A stretch of 64,000 nucleotides of DNA, from assembly GCA_029990175.1 (NCBI GenBank), contig JARKIP010000005.1, positions 27,847,501 to 27,911,500 on the forward strand, written 5' to 3'. The notes below the pieces were generated by a model. It worked only from the letters and a program-made list of their open reading frames with translations. It did no database searches and was not told where the DNA came from. This DNA is from Petunia secreta (taxonomy: Eukaryota > Streptophyta > Magnoliopsida > Solanales > Solanaceae). Both the position numbers and the translations under genes were made by a program. Positions 12,421-24,240 of the stretch are shown piece after piece (positions within the stretch are counted from its first letter, which is position 1; each line of letters begins with the position of its first letter).

Positions 12421-12451
12421 GTGGTCGGAGAATTGTGTTTTTTTAGTAGTG
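12421..12451 (+). mobile_element. CACTA 3' terminal inverted repeat
   Basis: The terminus reads, in reverse complement, CACTACTAAAAAAACAC then AATTCTCCGACCAC, the canonical CACTA end. The next three bases are ATT (a possible 3-bp TSD). No matching 5' CACTACTAAA end was found upstream, so the element is truncated. Confidence 0.85.
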
Positions 12452-12754
12452 ATTGAGACAATTCATCCATGGTATATAGTACTTTAGTTTATTTATTTTA
12501 ATGTATTGTTCCCTTAATTTAGGAGTTTAATAAACTTAACTAAACTCTTAGATGTTCATGATTTAAAGGAGTACCTAAACTTTTTATTTATTAGTATATT
12601 TTTATTTTCTTTATTGCTTCTACGAATATGCATCGAGATAATTATATCACTCATAGTAAATTGTATATTGATTGTTCATAATTCGAGTTAGTTTAACTCA
12701 ATGAACATTAGATGAGGTGCCCTCGCGGCCTCTTCGAGATTTTGGATCGTGACA

Positions 12755-13383
12755 CTACATGTAAAGTTTTCACCATGATGAAGAAGGACCATTTGGAATT
12801 TCCATTTACATGCCTTTAGACATTTATGAAAAGCTTTGACTGTCATTCAGTTAGCACATACATATTGGGCATTGGACGCAGGCAACTATTAGCAATGCAA
12901 AGTTGAAATTTTAATTCTAGGTTGTTCTGCGCTTGTATATTTTTTTGACAAGGACCCTTTGCTGGACCGTCTCCTTTGTATTTGTTAATCGTGTAGTCTT
13001 TTCACTCTCCTTTTTTATTCTTTTCACTCTCAAGTTATATATTTTATGAGAAATATATATGTAATGATCTTAAAACCTCATTCTGAAGAAACAAAATATT
13101 GTAATATATATAAAACTTAGAGCTAATTTGGTGTTTAAGCCAACTTTAGAAGTACTTACGATGGAAGTTAAATACATATAATAATAGAATATTACTGATA
13201 AGTAATGTGCAGAAATAAATTTACATGTCTTTGAAGAAATGTTACACTTTCTATAGAAATTTATAATGATAAATATGGAAGTTAGAAATAACCATTTGCC
13301 TTTACCCTAGTTCTCTCGTATCCTCAGAAGTCAGTATGTTTTTTTATATATTCAATATACCAATTTGATGTTTGGGTGTGCAG
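12755..13383. other. Unassigned AT-rich DNA downstream of Gypsy-1
   Basis: No ORF, repeat or terminal signature was recognised. A polypyrimidine-rich stretch and GTGTGCAG at 13376-13383 look like the 3' end of an intron feeding the pseudo-exon that follows. Confidence 0.4.
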
Positions 13384-13517
13384 GCATATTACAATCTTCT
13401 GTTAAGAGATGATAGCCAGCAGTTTCATGTTGATTTTGGTTTCAAAGACTTAAAGTCCTTTCCATCACCAATAAAGCTTTGCTAAGAAATGTTTGAAGCT
13501 ATGGGTGGAGCAGAAAG
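13384..13517 (+). pseudogene. Orphan exon-like fragment of an unidentified gene
   Basis: A 134-nt block is bounded by an AG acceptor (13382-13383) and a GT donor (13518-13519). It reads AYYNLLLRDDSQQFHVDF, then GFKDLKSFPSPIKLC, an in-frame TAA at 13483-13485, then EMFEAMGGAE. Codon use and the paired splice signals look exonic, and one nonsense change breaks it. I do not recognise the protein and find no partner exons within the flanking kilobase. It is either a captured gene piece or a host-gene relic. Confidence 0.45.
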
Positions 13518-13708
13518 GTAACGTGAAAAAATTGATTAGTGAAAAAATTGATTATGAGACACACTCCTATATTCTCTAAGGATATTTTTGTGGGTAACAT
13601 AATCAGACCATACAAGTGTTTTCATCTGCACTTGTATCTAATTTTTATTTTTTCTTTTTGATAGAAAATACTATTGACCTGCCAAGATCTAGATATGGCT
13701 TTGTTATA

Positions 13709-13937
13709 CTCTCTCCGTCCCAAAATGAGTGTCTGGGTTTGACTGTGCACAAAATTTAAGAAAATACGGAAGACTTTTCAATCCTGTGGTTTAAAATGTG
13801 TAATGTGGGCCAGTGTCTTTAAATCCTGTGATACAAAACAAATCTTAGATTTAAAGAGTTCTCATAAAAGGAAAGAGGCACTCATTTTGGGACAAACAAA
13901 AAAGGAAAGATAGACACTCATTTTAGGACGGAGGGAG
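13709..13937. mobile_element. Stowaway-type MITE 1 (229 bp)
   Basis: Terminal inverted repeats CTCTCTCCGTCCCAAAATGA and its counterpart ending TTTAGGACGGAGGGAG fit the CTCCCTCCGT consensus of Stowaway (Tc1/mariner) MITEs. They are flanked by TA on both sides (13707-13708, 13938-13939). It is non-coding. Confidence 0.88.
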
Positions 13938-13946
13938 TAATTAATA

Positions 13947-14227
13947 CTTCCCCAATCCCAATTTATGTAATACACTTTATACTTTTTTATCTGTCCCAAA
14001 AAAAATTACACACTTCCTTATTTGATAACTGGTTAATAGTATTATGTTTATCCTACTCATGTTCGGCTCCACTTACATTAAAAGCTATCAACAAGTTTTT
14101 TATTACTTCAATTTTTTCCGTCTTACTTTTTCATTATATCTGAATTTTGAAACTTTACAAGGTCAACCTTTATTTTTTAAATTCAGTGCAAACTCAAACT
14201 ACCTTAGATAAGTTGGGATGGAGGGAG
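13947..14227. mobile_element. Stowaway-type MITE 2 (281 bp)
   Basis: Terminal inverted repeats begin CTTCCCCAATCCCAATTTAT and end AAGTTGGGATGGAGGGAG, flanked by TA at 13945-13946 and 14228-14229. It starts 9 bp after MITE 1 but has a different TIR sequence, so it is a separate subfamily. Confidence 0.85.
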
Positions 14228-14229
14228 TA

Positions 14230-14619
14230 CCAATCTTTTGAGCTAAACAAATATCGTTTGGCATATTGGGCGTGTTGCTGAAATTTGAGAAGCACTAATA
14301 AGTTACTCCTCATCCTTTCTTGCACCTATTACTTCCTCATCCTTTCTTTCACCTATTACTAAAATTAATCAACTTGATATTGAATTTTTTTTCATTAAAG
14401 GTCGGTTATAATATTACTGACATAGCTTCTGATCCTACAAAAGGTATCTTTAAGGTTACTGCTTCTCATTTGTGTATCTATATTACAAGATTTGTATTTG
14501 ATTAAATATGTCATTTTGATCCACTTAACATGGTCGTTTATGGGTATTAGCTTCAAGAGGAGTTTCGATTAGACATGGACAACAAGGAGTGCATTCACGT
14601 CTTCCAGGATCTTATCATT
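14230..14619. other. Unassigned spacer
   Basis: AT-rich. It contains a 29-bp direct repeat of CACCTATTACTTCCTCATCC-type text near 14310-14360. A 61-codon ORF at 14320-14505 has no recognisable features and is not supported as a gene. Confidence 0.35.
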
Positions 14620-14860
14620 GAGAGTGCTATAAGTTTGCACTAGAGAGAATTTAATCTTTTATATTGTTGTTCCATGATGAAGCTTTAGGCTCCTATTTAT
14701 ACATAATGAGATACAACATGTTGGATTAGGATGAGAAGAGTTTGAACCTAACTAAACTAGGTAGAGCTTATCCTTTCCTATACATGTTAGGATAAATCAA
14801 TTGATACCAAATTTACTAGGAGAATAATATTTATCCCTAATATCCCCATGCAAGCACAAC
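14620..14860 (-). repeat. Copia-2 3' LTR (degenerate)
   Basis: In minus orientation the stretch after the Copia-2 RNase H starts at a purine run GGGGA and TATTAGGGATAAATA near 14860. It contains GTATAAATAGGAG (TATA-like, about 14704-14692) and ends near 14620. The order RNase H, purine run, LTR with TATA fits a Copia 3' LTR. Boundaries are approximate and the usual TG start appears mutated. Confidence 0.6.
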
Positions 14861-15245
14861 AGTGGCGCGACGACATCATGCTTTTCTCAAGGCAATTGAA
14901 CCTTCTTGATGACAAACTCTTGGCAATTGAACCTTCTTGATGACAAACTCTTTGTGAGATTATCATCTAGTTGATAAAGGGAGCTAATAGAGTGCACTAC
15001 CAAGTCCTTAATAGCAATCGTTTCTCTGACAAAGTAAAAACCAAGCTTAATGTGCTTTGTGCGCGCATGAAAAATGGATTTGATGTCAAGTAAGTGGTAG
15101 AGAGATTATCACACCATAAAATTGGTGCATTTGGCAATGGGATGTGCAACTCCCTAAGGAGATATTGAATCTATGTTATGTCTGCAGTGGCAACTGCATG
15201 TCCTTGATACTCTGACTTCGTGCTTGAGCGAGCAACAAAATGTTG
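14861..15245 (-). pseudogene. Copia-2 RNase H fragment
   Basis: The minus-strand reading is ARSSTKSEYQGHAVATADIT, a stop where the family has Trp, then IQYLLRELHIPLP, APILWCDNLSTTYLTSNP and FMRAQSTLSLVF. This is the Copia RNase H with its SSTxxEY and CDN blocks. The end nearest 15245 is cut by the X2 LTR. At 14897-14952 a 31-bp stretch (GGCAATTGAACCTTCTTGAT...) is tandemly duplicated. Confidence 0.85.
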
Positions 15246-17597
15246 CTTTTCGAGCTCGATTTTGGCGAATGAGGTCCGATTCGAAATTCGAAAGCACCGT
15301 TAGGTTCGTATAATTATTTGTGACTTTTGTGAACTTTCGAATGTGAATTTCGATGATGTTCGACTAGTTTCCGCTAAAATGCCGAAAGTTAAATAATTTG
15401 ACATTTTTCCATTTAATTTGCATATTGAGTTTCGGGAGTTCGATTTGAGATCCACCTTAGCAAGTGTGTTACATATATTTTGTATAACTTACTTGAGAAA
15501 TTTAGAATTATTTCAAATTTTGTAGGTCCTCATTTTAATTTTTACCGCAGCAGCGAATTTTAAAGAAAAAAGGAAAAAAAAAAGGGGGAAAGGAAAAATT
15601 GAAATTTAGGCGGTGAATTGGAATCTTTGAGCTTTATAAGCTCAAATGAATAGAGCAAACAGACCGAACAAGAAAGTCAAAAGCAGAAGGAGAAATGGAA
15701 CGAAACAAGAGAAAACACGGTCGAAAAAATGCCAGAAAATGAGAAAAGAGCCGGAGAAAAGATAGAATTTTCACCCCGAAACATTCAGGTAATGATCTTA
15801 ATGCATTACTTGAGTTTATTACGTGTGTTTGAATATATTTTAACAGTAAAACTTGGAATATTAGACATCATTTTAATAAGTTCAATTAATAGTTTAAAGG
15901 GTCAATTGGACCCCGATAATAAAATTAATTATATATTAGTACTCAGTGAGTTATGGGTAACATATAAATGTAATTTATTTAGGGTTTGGTTATGTGACCT
16001 TAAACCTGTACATAGGCCTGGCCTACGATTGCGTATGCGAATAGGGTATCAGGTTCCTAACTGGAATGCTCTAAGACGTAAGGAATGAAGTCTTCAACAT
16101 TATGTGATATATTTTTCTGCTTATTGAACACGGTGGGATCATTTGGCAATGAATTCAAAGGACAAAGTGGTTGTTGAGTAACTATGCTAACTTTGTAACA
16201 AGGTAAGTGTTTGTATCCATTTCTTTGCAGGCACCTGGCCTCATGGATTTTCTACCACGTGTTCCTTACGTGTGTAGCTGCCGATGGGCGTACTCATTAT
16301 GCCTTAGCTTTGAATTTACATAGTATATTATATATTATGTTCTGTTGTTGGTATTTTATTGTGGATCTGAGCATTGTACTCTAGTTGTGAGTTGGCATCT
16401 ACTCCCCGGCTGTCGATGAGAGTCCCGCACCGTTCAAGGGTTACTATTGCATCACATTGCATTCAAATGAATTATATGTCATTAATATGCATTACATTGC
16501 ATATCATATTGGGTGCAGGAGTATTCCGCCCCAGCAGCAGGAGTATTCTGCTCTTATGTCAGATATTGAGCGCAAGAATATTCCGCATCAGTTTACATTA
16601 TATCGGGTGCAGGAGAATTCCGCCCCAGGAGCAGGAGTATTCCGCTCTTATGTCAGATACTGAGTGCAGGATTATTCCGCCTCAGCTTTACATTATATCG
16701 GGTGCAGGAGTATTCCGCCACAGGAGAGTGCAGGAGTATTCCGCCTCTGGTTTATATTATATTTGGTGCAGGAGTATTCCGCCCTAGGAGCAGGAGTATT
16801 CCGCTCCAGTTGTTTATCAAATTGGATTCGCCTCAAATGCAGGAGTATTCCGCTTCAGGATGGGGTTACGGGCACATGTGACCCTTTGCATCATATTTTA
16901 TTTCAGCTCATTTTATTTCATTTCATACCATTGTGTAAACTTGTGGAACATAGCTACTGTTCTGCTTATACGTGCATTGCTTATTTGTTGATATGTTCCT
17001 GGCACGTGTTCCTGGTTGAGTTTATGGTCTCATACGTGTTTCCGGTTATTATCTGGCTCTGCTTTTTTATAATTTAAATAAGAGGAATTTGGTGTATCTG
17101 TTTCTTTTCTCCCTGGCTAGCTATCCTATTCTTTAAGGTGGCTAGTCTGCCCCACTTATTGAGTACCATTGTTTAATGTTTGTTTTTGTCTATTTATTTC
17201 GTTTCGGCAGGTTCGCTCCAGGATTGAGTTCACCACGTTGAGAAAGAGCGAAGACAACTTCACCTGTCAGGGTGAGCCAGCTTTTATTCAGGATGGCCAC
17301 CAGTTCTATGTTTATTATTTCAGTTGCATTTTGCTCCCTTCATGAGGTATATGTCTTCTTTCGTACTCTTAGATATCTAGTCTGGATAGTCCTAAACCTA
17401 GTATGTTGGATAGTCAGCTGTAATTTTTTTTGTACGGCTTAGAGATATCAGTACATCTGTGCGTTTTCTAAGTCTTGTTCTTATTTATGAATTGAATTAT
17501 ATTTATTTTCCTAATTTAATTGGTAAGAGTTCGCCCGATGGGTCTTGGGGAGGATGTCGGGTGCCCGCACGGCCTAGTCGGATTTCGGGTCGTGTCA
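15246..17597 (+). mobile_element. X2: 5'-truncated solo LTR of family X inside Copia-2
   Basis: The sequence joins the family X LTR about 176 bp from its usual start (TTTTCGAGCTCG) and continues to the normal 3' end GGGTCGTGTCA at 17597. It contains the GGAGTATTCC array at about 16510-16855. Copia-2 resumes at 17598 with DWVGRPDDRR (minus strand), while the other side starts at ARSST. About 20 codons of Copia-2 and the X2 start are therefore missing, and no TSD is expected. Confidence 0.88.
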
Positions 17598-19260
17598 GGT
17601 GTACCTTCTATCATCTGGGCGTCCTACCCAATCGACATCAGGGTAGCCATAAATATGCATAGATGGAGCAGCTTTAAGAAGATGACCGAGATTGATGGTG
17701 TTCAAATATCCGAGGAGTCTCTTCATGGCATTAAAGTTAGTTACTCTTGATGAATGCATACATTAAAACAATTTTTTTACACAAAATGTGCATCTCGCTG
17801 TGTAATTATGATATATTGAAAGGAACAATACTTCTATAAAGATAAGGCTCATGAAAAAGAGTAGAACCATATTAAGATAATTGAAGACGAGCAACCATAT
17901 GGTAGAGAGATGGGCTTTGCACCTTCCATAGAAACTTTAGATATGAGGTCTCAAATATATTTAGATTTTCATAGAACCAAACCTTGAGATGTATAAAAAG
18001 CCTCAATACAAAGAAAAAAATGCAAGGACCTAAGACTTTGAGAGCAAAGGCTGATGCAAGGTGAGCTAGAAGTTGGTTGATCTGATCCTTGGGGCTACCT
18101 GTAATTAATAAATCGTCAATATAGACTAGAACAATTATAATATGACCACCAAAATTTTGAATGAATAAAGATGAATCTGATCCAACTTAGAGACAGCAAA
18201 TCCAAACTCAAATAATGAAGAACTCAATCGTTCCAACCATACCCTAGGAGCTTGCTTAAGGCCACAAAGGGCCTTGTGAAGCTTGCAAATACGACAAGGA
18301 TAAGCAGTATTCAAAAATTAGGGAGCATGTGTCATGTACACCTTCTCATTTAACTCACCATGTAAAAAGGTATTTTTAACATCAAGTTGGCGAATTCACC
18401 GCCCTCGTAAAAGTGTCAAACTTAAAACAATTCACATAGTCGTCAACTTTGAAGACATGAGTTAAAGTGTCATGATAGTGCATCCCATGTAGATTGAAAC
18501 CTTTCGCTACAAGTCAAGCTTTGTAGTGTTCTGTATAGCCATTTTGGATTGAGCTTGAGTTTGAACATCCACTTAAATCTCACAATGTTCTAGGCAGGAG
18601 AGTAAGGTAAAAACACTAAGTGTCATTTTGAATTAACGGATTGTACTTATCAAGCTTAGCTTGTGGGCACTGAGGATCTTTATTTTCTTGGGCGAAGCAA
18701 GTAGGTTCTGGGGGGTAGGGTGGAAGGAGGAAAGCGATACTTGGTGACAGTATTAACTTGCAAAGAGGTATTTTTTGCCTTTCGTTCGGTGACTGTATGG
18801 TGCTTAGGAGGCGCTGGTTTTGTTTTCGGTTTAGATGGTGTGGCAATGGACATGGTGGGTAGAGGAGCTGTGTTAAATGGTAGCTTAACAGTAATATCAA
18901 TAGCAGGTAAGGAGGTTGGATCAATTGAAGTAAGAAGAAGTATAGGTGAAGATAGAAGGAATTTGAAGAGTGACCTGATGAAAATTGGCTGGGTAGATTT
19001 TTAAGGGTGTGACATGGTGCAACTATTTCCAATAAATTAGAAATAGTATTCTTTGAGTCAGATTTAGAGGAAGACAATAAATGAGTCGAAAAGTGAAACA
19101 AGGACTCGGCAAAAGATGACATGATGAGAAGTATATATACGACACGATGGGATGTGATAACATTTATACCTTCGTGTTGCAAACTAGAACACATGAAGAC
19201 GACCAAAATCAAAGTACATGGAGAAGATTTAACGAAAAGACTCGCCAAAGGCTTGACTTA
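17598..19260 (-). pseudogene. Copia-2 reverse transcriptase and integrase C-terminus, decayed
   Basis: On the minus strand from 19200 leftwards: an integrase tail reading GYKCYHIPSCRIYTSHHVIF (about 19195-19135), then RT pieces QLDVKNTFLHGELNEKVYMT (about 18400-18340), LCGLKQAPRVW, LVYIDDLLITGSPK (catalytic YIDD box, about 18128-18085), and near the X2 junction PDVDWVGRPDDRRYT. Many stops and frameshifts are present. The long ORF 19248-18616 is not in the Copia frame. Integrase core and gag are absent, so the element is truncated near 19260. Confidence 0.85.
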
Positions 19261-19750
19261 ACTAAATGACCTCTTCATTTCTTTTTGACTTATTTTTTTG
19301 GGAGAAATTGTTAAGTGCGCTTAAGTGTTGGTCGGGGTGGGTTTAAAAATATTGAAACTTGTGGGCATACGTGAATATTATAGGAAAGTATATAAACAGA
19401 ACAAAAAATGGGTCTTTTAGCGGGTCAAGAATTAAAACTGGGTCTTGGACAATTTATAACCAAATTTCACTTCCCTCACTTCCAATTTAGAAAGCTTTTC
19501 ATCTTTTCTTCCGTTAATTTTGTTGCCATTATAGTTAAAGTTTCAAAATCTTGTATAACTTTTTCCCGTATTTGATTTATTCAAGTGAGAAACCCTACTA
19601 TGGTTATAGTTTATTTTTTTGGTTCTTCTTTGTTAGTTTTAGAGCTTATGAAGAAAAATCACTGGTGTTTTTTGAAGAATTTTGATTTTTTTTAGATGAA
19701 ATTGGTTTATTTAGACATTGATTTGACCGGTTTTGTGTGTAGATAAAGTA
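19261..19750 (+). promoter_or_regulatory. Presumed promoter and 5' UTR of the DUF1985 gene
   Basis: A TATA-like TATATAAA lies at 19389-19396. A polypyrimidine stretch and GTGTGTAG just before 19741 could be the end of a 5'-UTR intron. The first ATG of the coding frame follows at 19751. No other features are seen. Confidence 0.45.
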
Positions 19751-21694
19751 ATGGTAAGGCCGAAGTTACTCACTATAGCTCCTCCAAGAGCTAGAAATAG
19801 CATAAGAATGAAATTAAAAGTACAACAGGCGAAGAAAAAGCAAGCTGAACAAGACGACAATCAAAGCGTTATATTCCTAAAACTGATGTTGCTGAGATCG
19901 ATAAAAATTCAGTAGAAGGTGACAATCGATTTCCAATTGGTGGAGGAGATGAAACTGATGTTGCTGAACTTGATAAACATCCAGAAGCAGAGGACGATCA
20001 ATCTACAAGTGGTGGAGGTCCTGAGAGTGTTAAAAATGCAGGAGCAGATGAGAATCAGTCCTACAATTGGTAGAGCAGCTGAAAGTGAAGTTCCTGAAAG
20101 TGACAAAAATTCAGCAATAGATGACAATCACTCTGCAAAAGATATTGTGGTTTTCCAGGCCCAATTCGACCCCAAACTGAAGAAATTTTGGCTGACATCG
20201 ACCATTTTCAAACGGGTAAAATCTCCAAACCAGGGAAACATAATGAAAGCAGGGATGAAGGTGGTGATGATGATGGAAAAAGTGATTCTGCTCGTGAGGA
20301 AGGAAACAAAGATGAATCAGGAGAAGATGAAAGTGGTGAAGAAGAAGAAGCTGAAGAAGAAAATGAAGAAGAAGAACAAGAAGAAGAAGAAGAAGAAGAA
20401 GAAGAAGAAGGTGAAAAAGAAGAAGGTGAAGAAGTAGAAGGAGAAGAAACTGATCAAGAAGGGGATGAAGGCAGGGATCCTAAGTGTGAATCGAACCGTT
20501 TATTAGTGGCCCGATGCATCAAGCAAATTAACGTTCGAAGGTATCGACTTATAACTTGGCTTGATGAAATTCCTTCTTTTCCTTCAAAGATATCTGTTCG
20601 ATCTAGCATTAAAAAGTTATGAATTCAACAAGTTATTGAAAAGGTTGAAATTAGAAAAGAAATTTAAGGAGTCTGTGTTTGGATAGTTCCTTGGAATGTC
20701 CCGATTTTGGAGTTCTACTGGACAGATGGTCCACTCCCTACTTCTACCTAGAATAAAGGATAGAAAGCATCGTGAGATATGGTTCTTGGTTGATGGGAAG
20801 CCAGCTTGTTTTGGGCTTAGGGAGCTTTCTCTTATGAATGGGTTATAGTGTGGAGTATTACTCAGCGATAAAGTAAAGAAAAAGGTTGTGAGGAAAGGTA
20901 AGTAATTTTATGAAGAAATAACTTATAATAACTCCGGTGATGGAATAGCTAAAGTGACATCGTCGAGGCTTTTGAGATTGTTGAAAATTGGAAGATTTAA
21001 CAAAGAGGATCAGTTGAAGATGTGTCTTTTGTGATTTCTCCACACGATATTGATGGCAAATGATACTTCAAAATCAGTTGAGAAGGAATGGATTTGTATG
21101 GTTGATGATCTGGAATTCTTCTCAAAGTATCCATAGGGCAGGTTGTGCTTCGAGCTGATAATTGAATATTTAAAGCCCAAGCTTGACATGGCCAAGCATT
21201 TTAAAAGCTTCAGTGAGAAAGGAAAAGTATATGGATATGCTTTTTTTGGCATCCCCTGAGCATTTTTGGTAAGTCTAAAATAAACTAATGGTTAGTTAAT
21301 TGCTAAATTTTCATTTTCTGTACTACAATTTGATTTTTCATCTTAAGCCTTGGTCAATGAAGCATTTACTGTCATTGGAAGGAGAGCTGCACTGACAGAT
21401 CAGTCTATTATGGTGTGCCGTCGTATGCTCCAATGGTACAGAAAAAAGGTGCCTAAATCCTTCGAACCATTCTTGGTAGGAGAAGATAAAATTAAGGTAA
21501 CCTTGTGCTATTTCCATGTCATTAATATCTTTTAAATTTGTAACAAAAAGTATTAATTCGCTCGACTTCTATCGAAATTGTATACCCTTACTTATTCCCT
21601 ACTGATCAAGAGGTGAGAGGATTTATATGTGCTCTATGCAGATGAAGTTGAGGATGCATCGGTGGATGCCCTTAGGGTTGAATTGGAGAATACC
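19751..21694 (+). pseudogene. DUF1985-domain transposon gene, 5' part (split by the X nest)
   Basis: ATG at 19751 starts a basic N-terminus (MVRPKLLTIAPPRARNS). Imperfect repeats such as TDVAEIDKNSVEGDN and TDVAELDKHPEAEDD follow (frameshift near 19880), then a Glu-rich tract coded by GAA runs (20320-20450). From about 20690 the DUF1985 domain is readable in pieces: HREIWFLVDGKPACFGLREL (20773-20832), then WICMVDDLEFFSKYP and FELIIEYLKPKLDMAKHFKS to about 21260. Introns are likely at 21269-21347 and from 21497. The last exon, DEVEDASVDALRVELEN, is cut at 21694. DUF1985 proteins occur with Ulp1-type proteases in plant transposons such as Mutator-like elements. Several frameshifts and stops make it a pseudogene even without the insertion. 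Confidence 0.75.
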
Positions 21695-24240
21695 TGACAC
21701 GACCCAGAATCCGGTTAGGCCGTGCGGGCACCCGACATCCTCCCCTAGACCCGTCGGGTGAACCCTTACCAATTAAATTAGGAAAATAAATATAACAATT
21801 CATAAATTAGAACAAGACTTGGAAAAAAAACCACAAACATACCGATACCTCTAAGTTATACAAAAAATATTACAGCTAACTACCCAACATACTAGGTTTA
21901 GGGCTATCCAGACTAGAAATCAAAGAATACAAAAGAAGACGGATACCTCTTGAAGGGAGCAAAATGCAAGTTAAATAATAAACAATAAACTGGTGGCCAT
22001 CCGGAATAAAAGTTGTCTCACCCTGACAGCCGAAGTCGTCTTCGCTCCTTCACAACGTGACAAACTTGATCTTGGAGCGAACCTGCCGAAACGAAATAGA
22101 TAGACAAGGAACAAACAAAAAACAAGAGTGAGTCAAAAGGACTCAATAAGTGGGCCAGACTAGCCACCTCAAAGAATAGGATGGCTAGCTAGGGGGAAAA
22201 GAAACAAATAGACCAAATCCCTCTTATTTAAATTATAAAAAAGGTAGAGCCAGATAATAACCGGAAACACGTAAGAAACTATAAAATCAACCAGGGATGC
22301 GAGCCAAAAACATATCAACAAATAAGCAATGCACATATAAGCAGAACAGCAGTCATGTACTGCAAGTCTACACAATGGTATGAATTGAGTTGAAATGAAA
22401 TGTGATGCAAAGGGTCACATGTGCCCATAATCCCATCCCGAAGCGGAATACTCCGGCATTCGAGGGGAATCCAATTTCATAACCAACTGGAGCGGAATAC
22501 TCCTGCTCCTAGGGTGGAATACTCCTGCACCCGATATAATATAATTCAGAGGCAGAATACTCCTGCACTCTCCCGGGGCGGAATACTCCTGCACCCGATA
22601 TAATGTAAAGCTGAGGCGGAATACTCCTGCACTCAGTATCTGACATGAGAGTGGAATACTCCTGCTCCAGGGGTGGAATACTCCTGCGCCCAATATGACA
22701 TAAACTAGAGGCGGAATACTCCTGTACTCTTCTGGGGCGGAATACTCCTGCACCCGATAAAATGTAAACCAGAGGCGGAATACTCCTGCACCCAATATGA
22801 TATGAAATGTAATACATATGAATGACATATAATGCATATAAATGCAATGTGATACAATAATAACCCTTCCCCGGCGCGGGATTCTCATCGACAACCGGGA
22901 AGTAGATGCCAACTCACAGCCAGAGTATAATGTTTAGATCCTCAATGCAATACCAACAACAGGACATAACATATAATATACAATGTAAATCCAAAGCTAA
23001 GGCGTAATGAGTACGCCTATAGGCAGCTACACACGTAAGGAACACGTGATAGAAAATCCACGAGGCCAGTTGCCTCCAAAGAAATGGATATAAAAACTTA
23101 CCTCTTCCAAAAATTAGTACAACCACTCAATAACCGCTTTGTCCTTTGGATTCATTGTCAAATGATCCCACTGTGTTCAATCAGCAGAAAAATATATCAT
23201 ATAAGGCTAAAGACTTCATTCCCCATATCTTAGGGTAATCCGGTTAGGAACCTGATACCCTATTCGCATACGCAATACGCAGGCCAGGCCTATGTACAGG
23301 GTTTAAGGTCACATAATGAAACTCTAAATAAATTATATTTATATGTTGCCCATAACTCACTGAGTACGAATATATAATCAATTTCATTATCGGGGTCCAA
23401 TTGACACTTTAAACTATCAGTTGAACTTATTAAAACGATGTCTAATATCCCAATTTTTTACTGTTAAAATATATTCAAACATACGTAATAAACTCAAATA
23501 ATGAATTAACATCATTACCTGAATGTTTTGGGGTGAAAATACTATTTTTCTCCAGGTCTTTTCGCATTTTCACGCATATTTTCTCTGTTTTTTGTTTCTC
23601 TGTTATGTTTCTATATTCTCGTTTCTGTTCTTATGTTTCGGTTCTATTTCCATCCAAGCTAGCTTTAAGGATATATAATCCCCATTCCACTGCCTACTTT
23701 CTTTGTTTCTTTCTTTTTTTTGTCTTTTTTTTTCTTTTACTTTTATATTTTCTTTTCTTAATCGAAAATTAAAACGGTACCCTTATGATACTCGAAATAA
23801 TTTAAAATTTTTCATACAAGTTATACAGAATATATGTAATATACTTGTTAAGGCGGATCTCAAATCGGGTTCTCGAAACTCAATATGTGAATTTAAATGG
23901 AAAAAGGTTAAATTTTCTAACTTTCGGCATTTTAGCGGAAACTAGCCAAACAACCTCGAAATTCACTTTTGAAAAATTACAAAAGTCACAAATAATCATA
24001 CGAACCTAACGTTGCTTTCGAATTTCAAATCGGAGCTCATTCGCCAAAATCGAGTTCGAAAATCTCTTTTTAATATTTATCGATTATAAAAACTGAAATC
24101 TTCTTCCGATACGTACTAAACGAGGTCTGATTTAGCTCAAATTTTACAGATAAATTTCAATGGACCTAACGAATATTTTAAAATTATCGGCACGCCAATC
24201 GAAGTCCTAACTTTCGAAATGACTGACCGAGGTCGTTTCA
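21695..24240 (-). repeat. X-minus 3' LTR (2546 bp)
   Basis: It starts TGACACGACC and ends GACCGAGGTCGTTTCA (plus strand). The GGAATACTCC array is at about 22440-22800. It corresponds along its length to the other X LTRs. The short ORFs across the array are shadows. Confidence 0.92.

Larger units (their letters stand above)
10346..12754 (+). repeat. Gypsy-1 3' LTR, interrupted by a CACTA remnant
   Basis: It begins after the pol tail and ends GGATCGTGACA at 12754, preceded by GTGCCCTCGCGGCC, the usual Gypsy LTR tail. Within it, 11544-12451 is CACTA-derived. The stretch 10346-11540 is AT-rich and LTR-like, with no ORF I can support. Where LTR stops and CACTA sequence begins, between about 10700 and 11540, is unresolved. 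Confidence 0.6.

Noticed and set aside
12003..12446. Overlapping ORFs with RPIVGR-like repeats
   Set aside because: They are translations of the CACTA subterminal palindromes.
16510..16855. CRISPR-like array of short repeats with spacers
   Set aside because: The repeat core is only 10-15 bp, spacers are themselves repeated, and the context is a plant LTR. There are no cas genes.
18616..19248. 210-codon minus-strand ORF
   Set aside because: It lies over Copia-2, but the recognisable Copia residues are in other frames. It is Leu/Ser/Pro-rich by chance.
19919..20437. Lys-rich protein at the DUF1985 gene
   Set aside because: It uses the wrong frame through the GAA repeats. The Glu-rich frame is the one that links to DUF1985.
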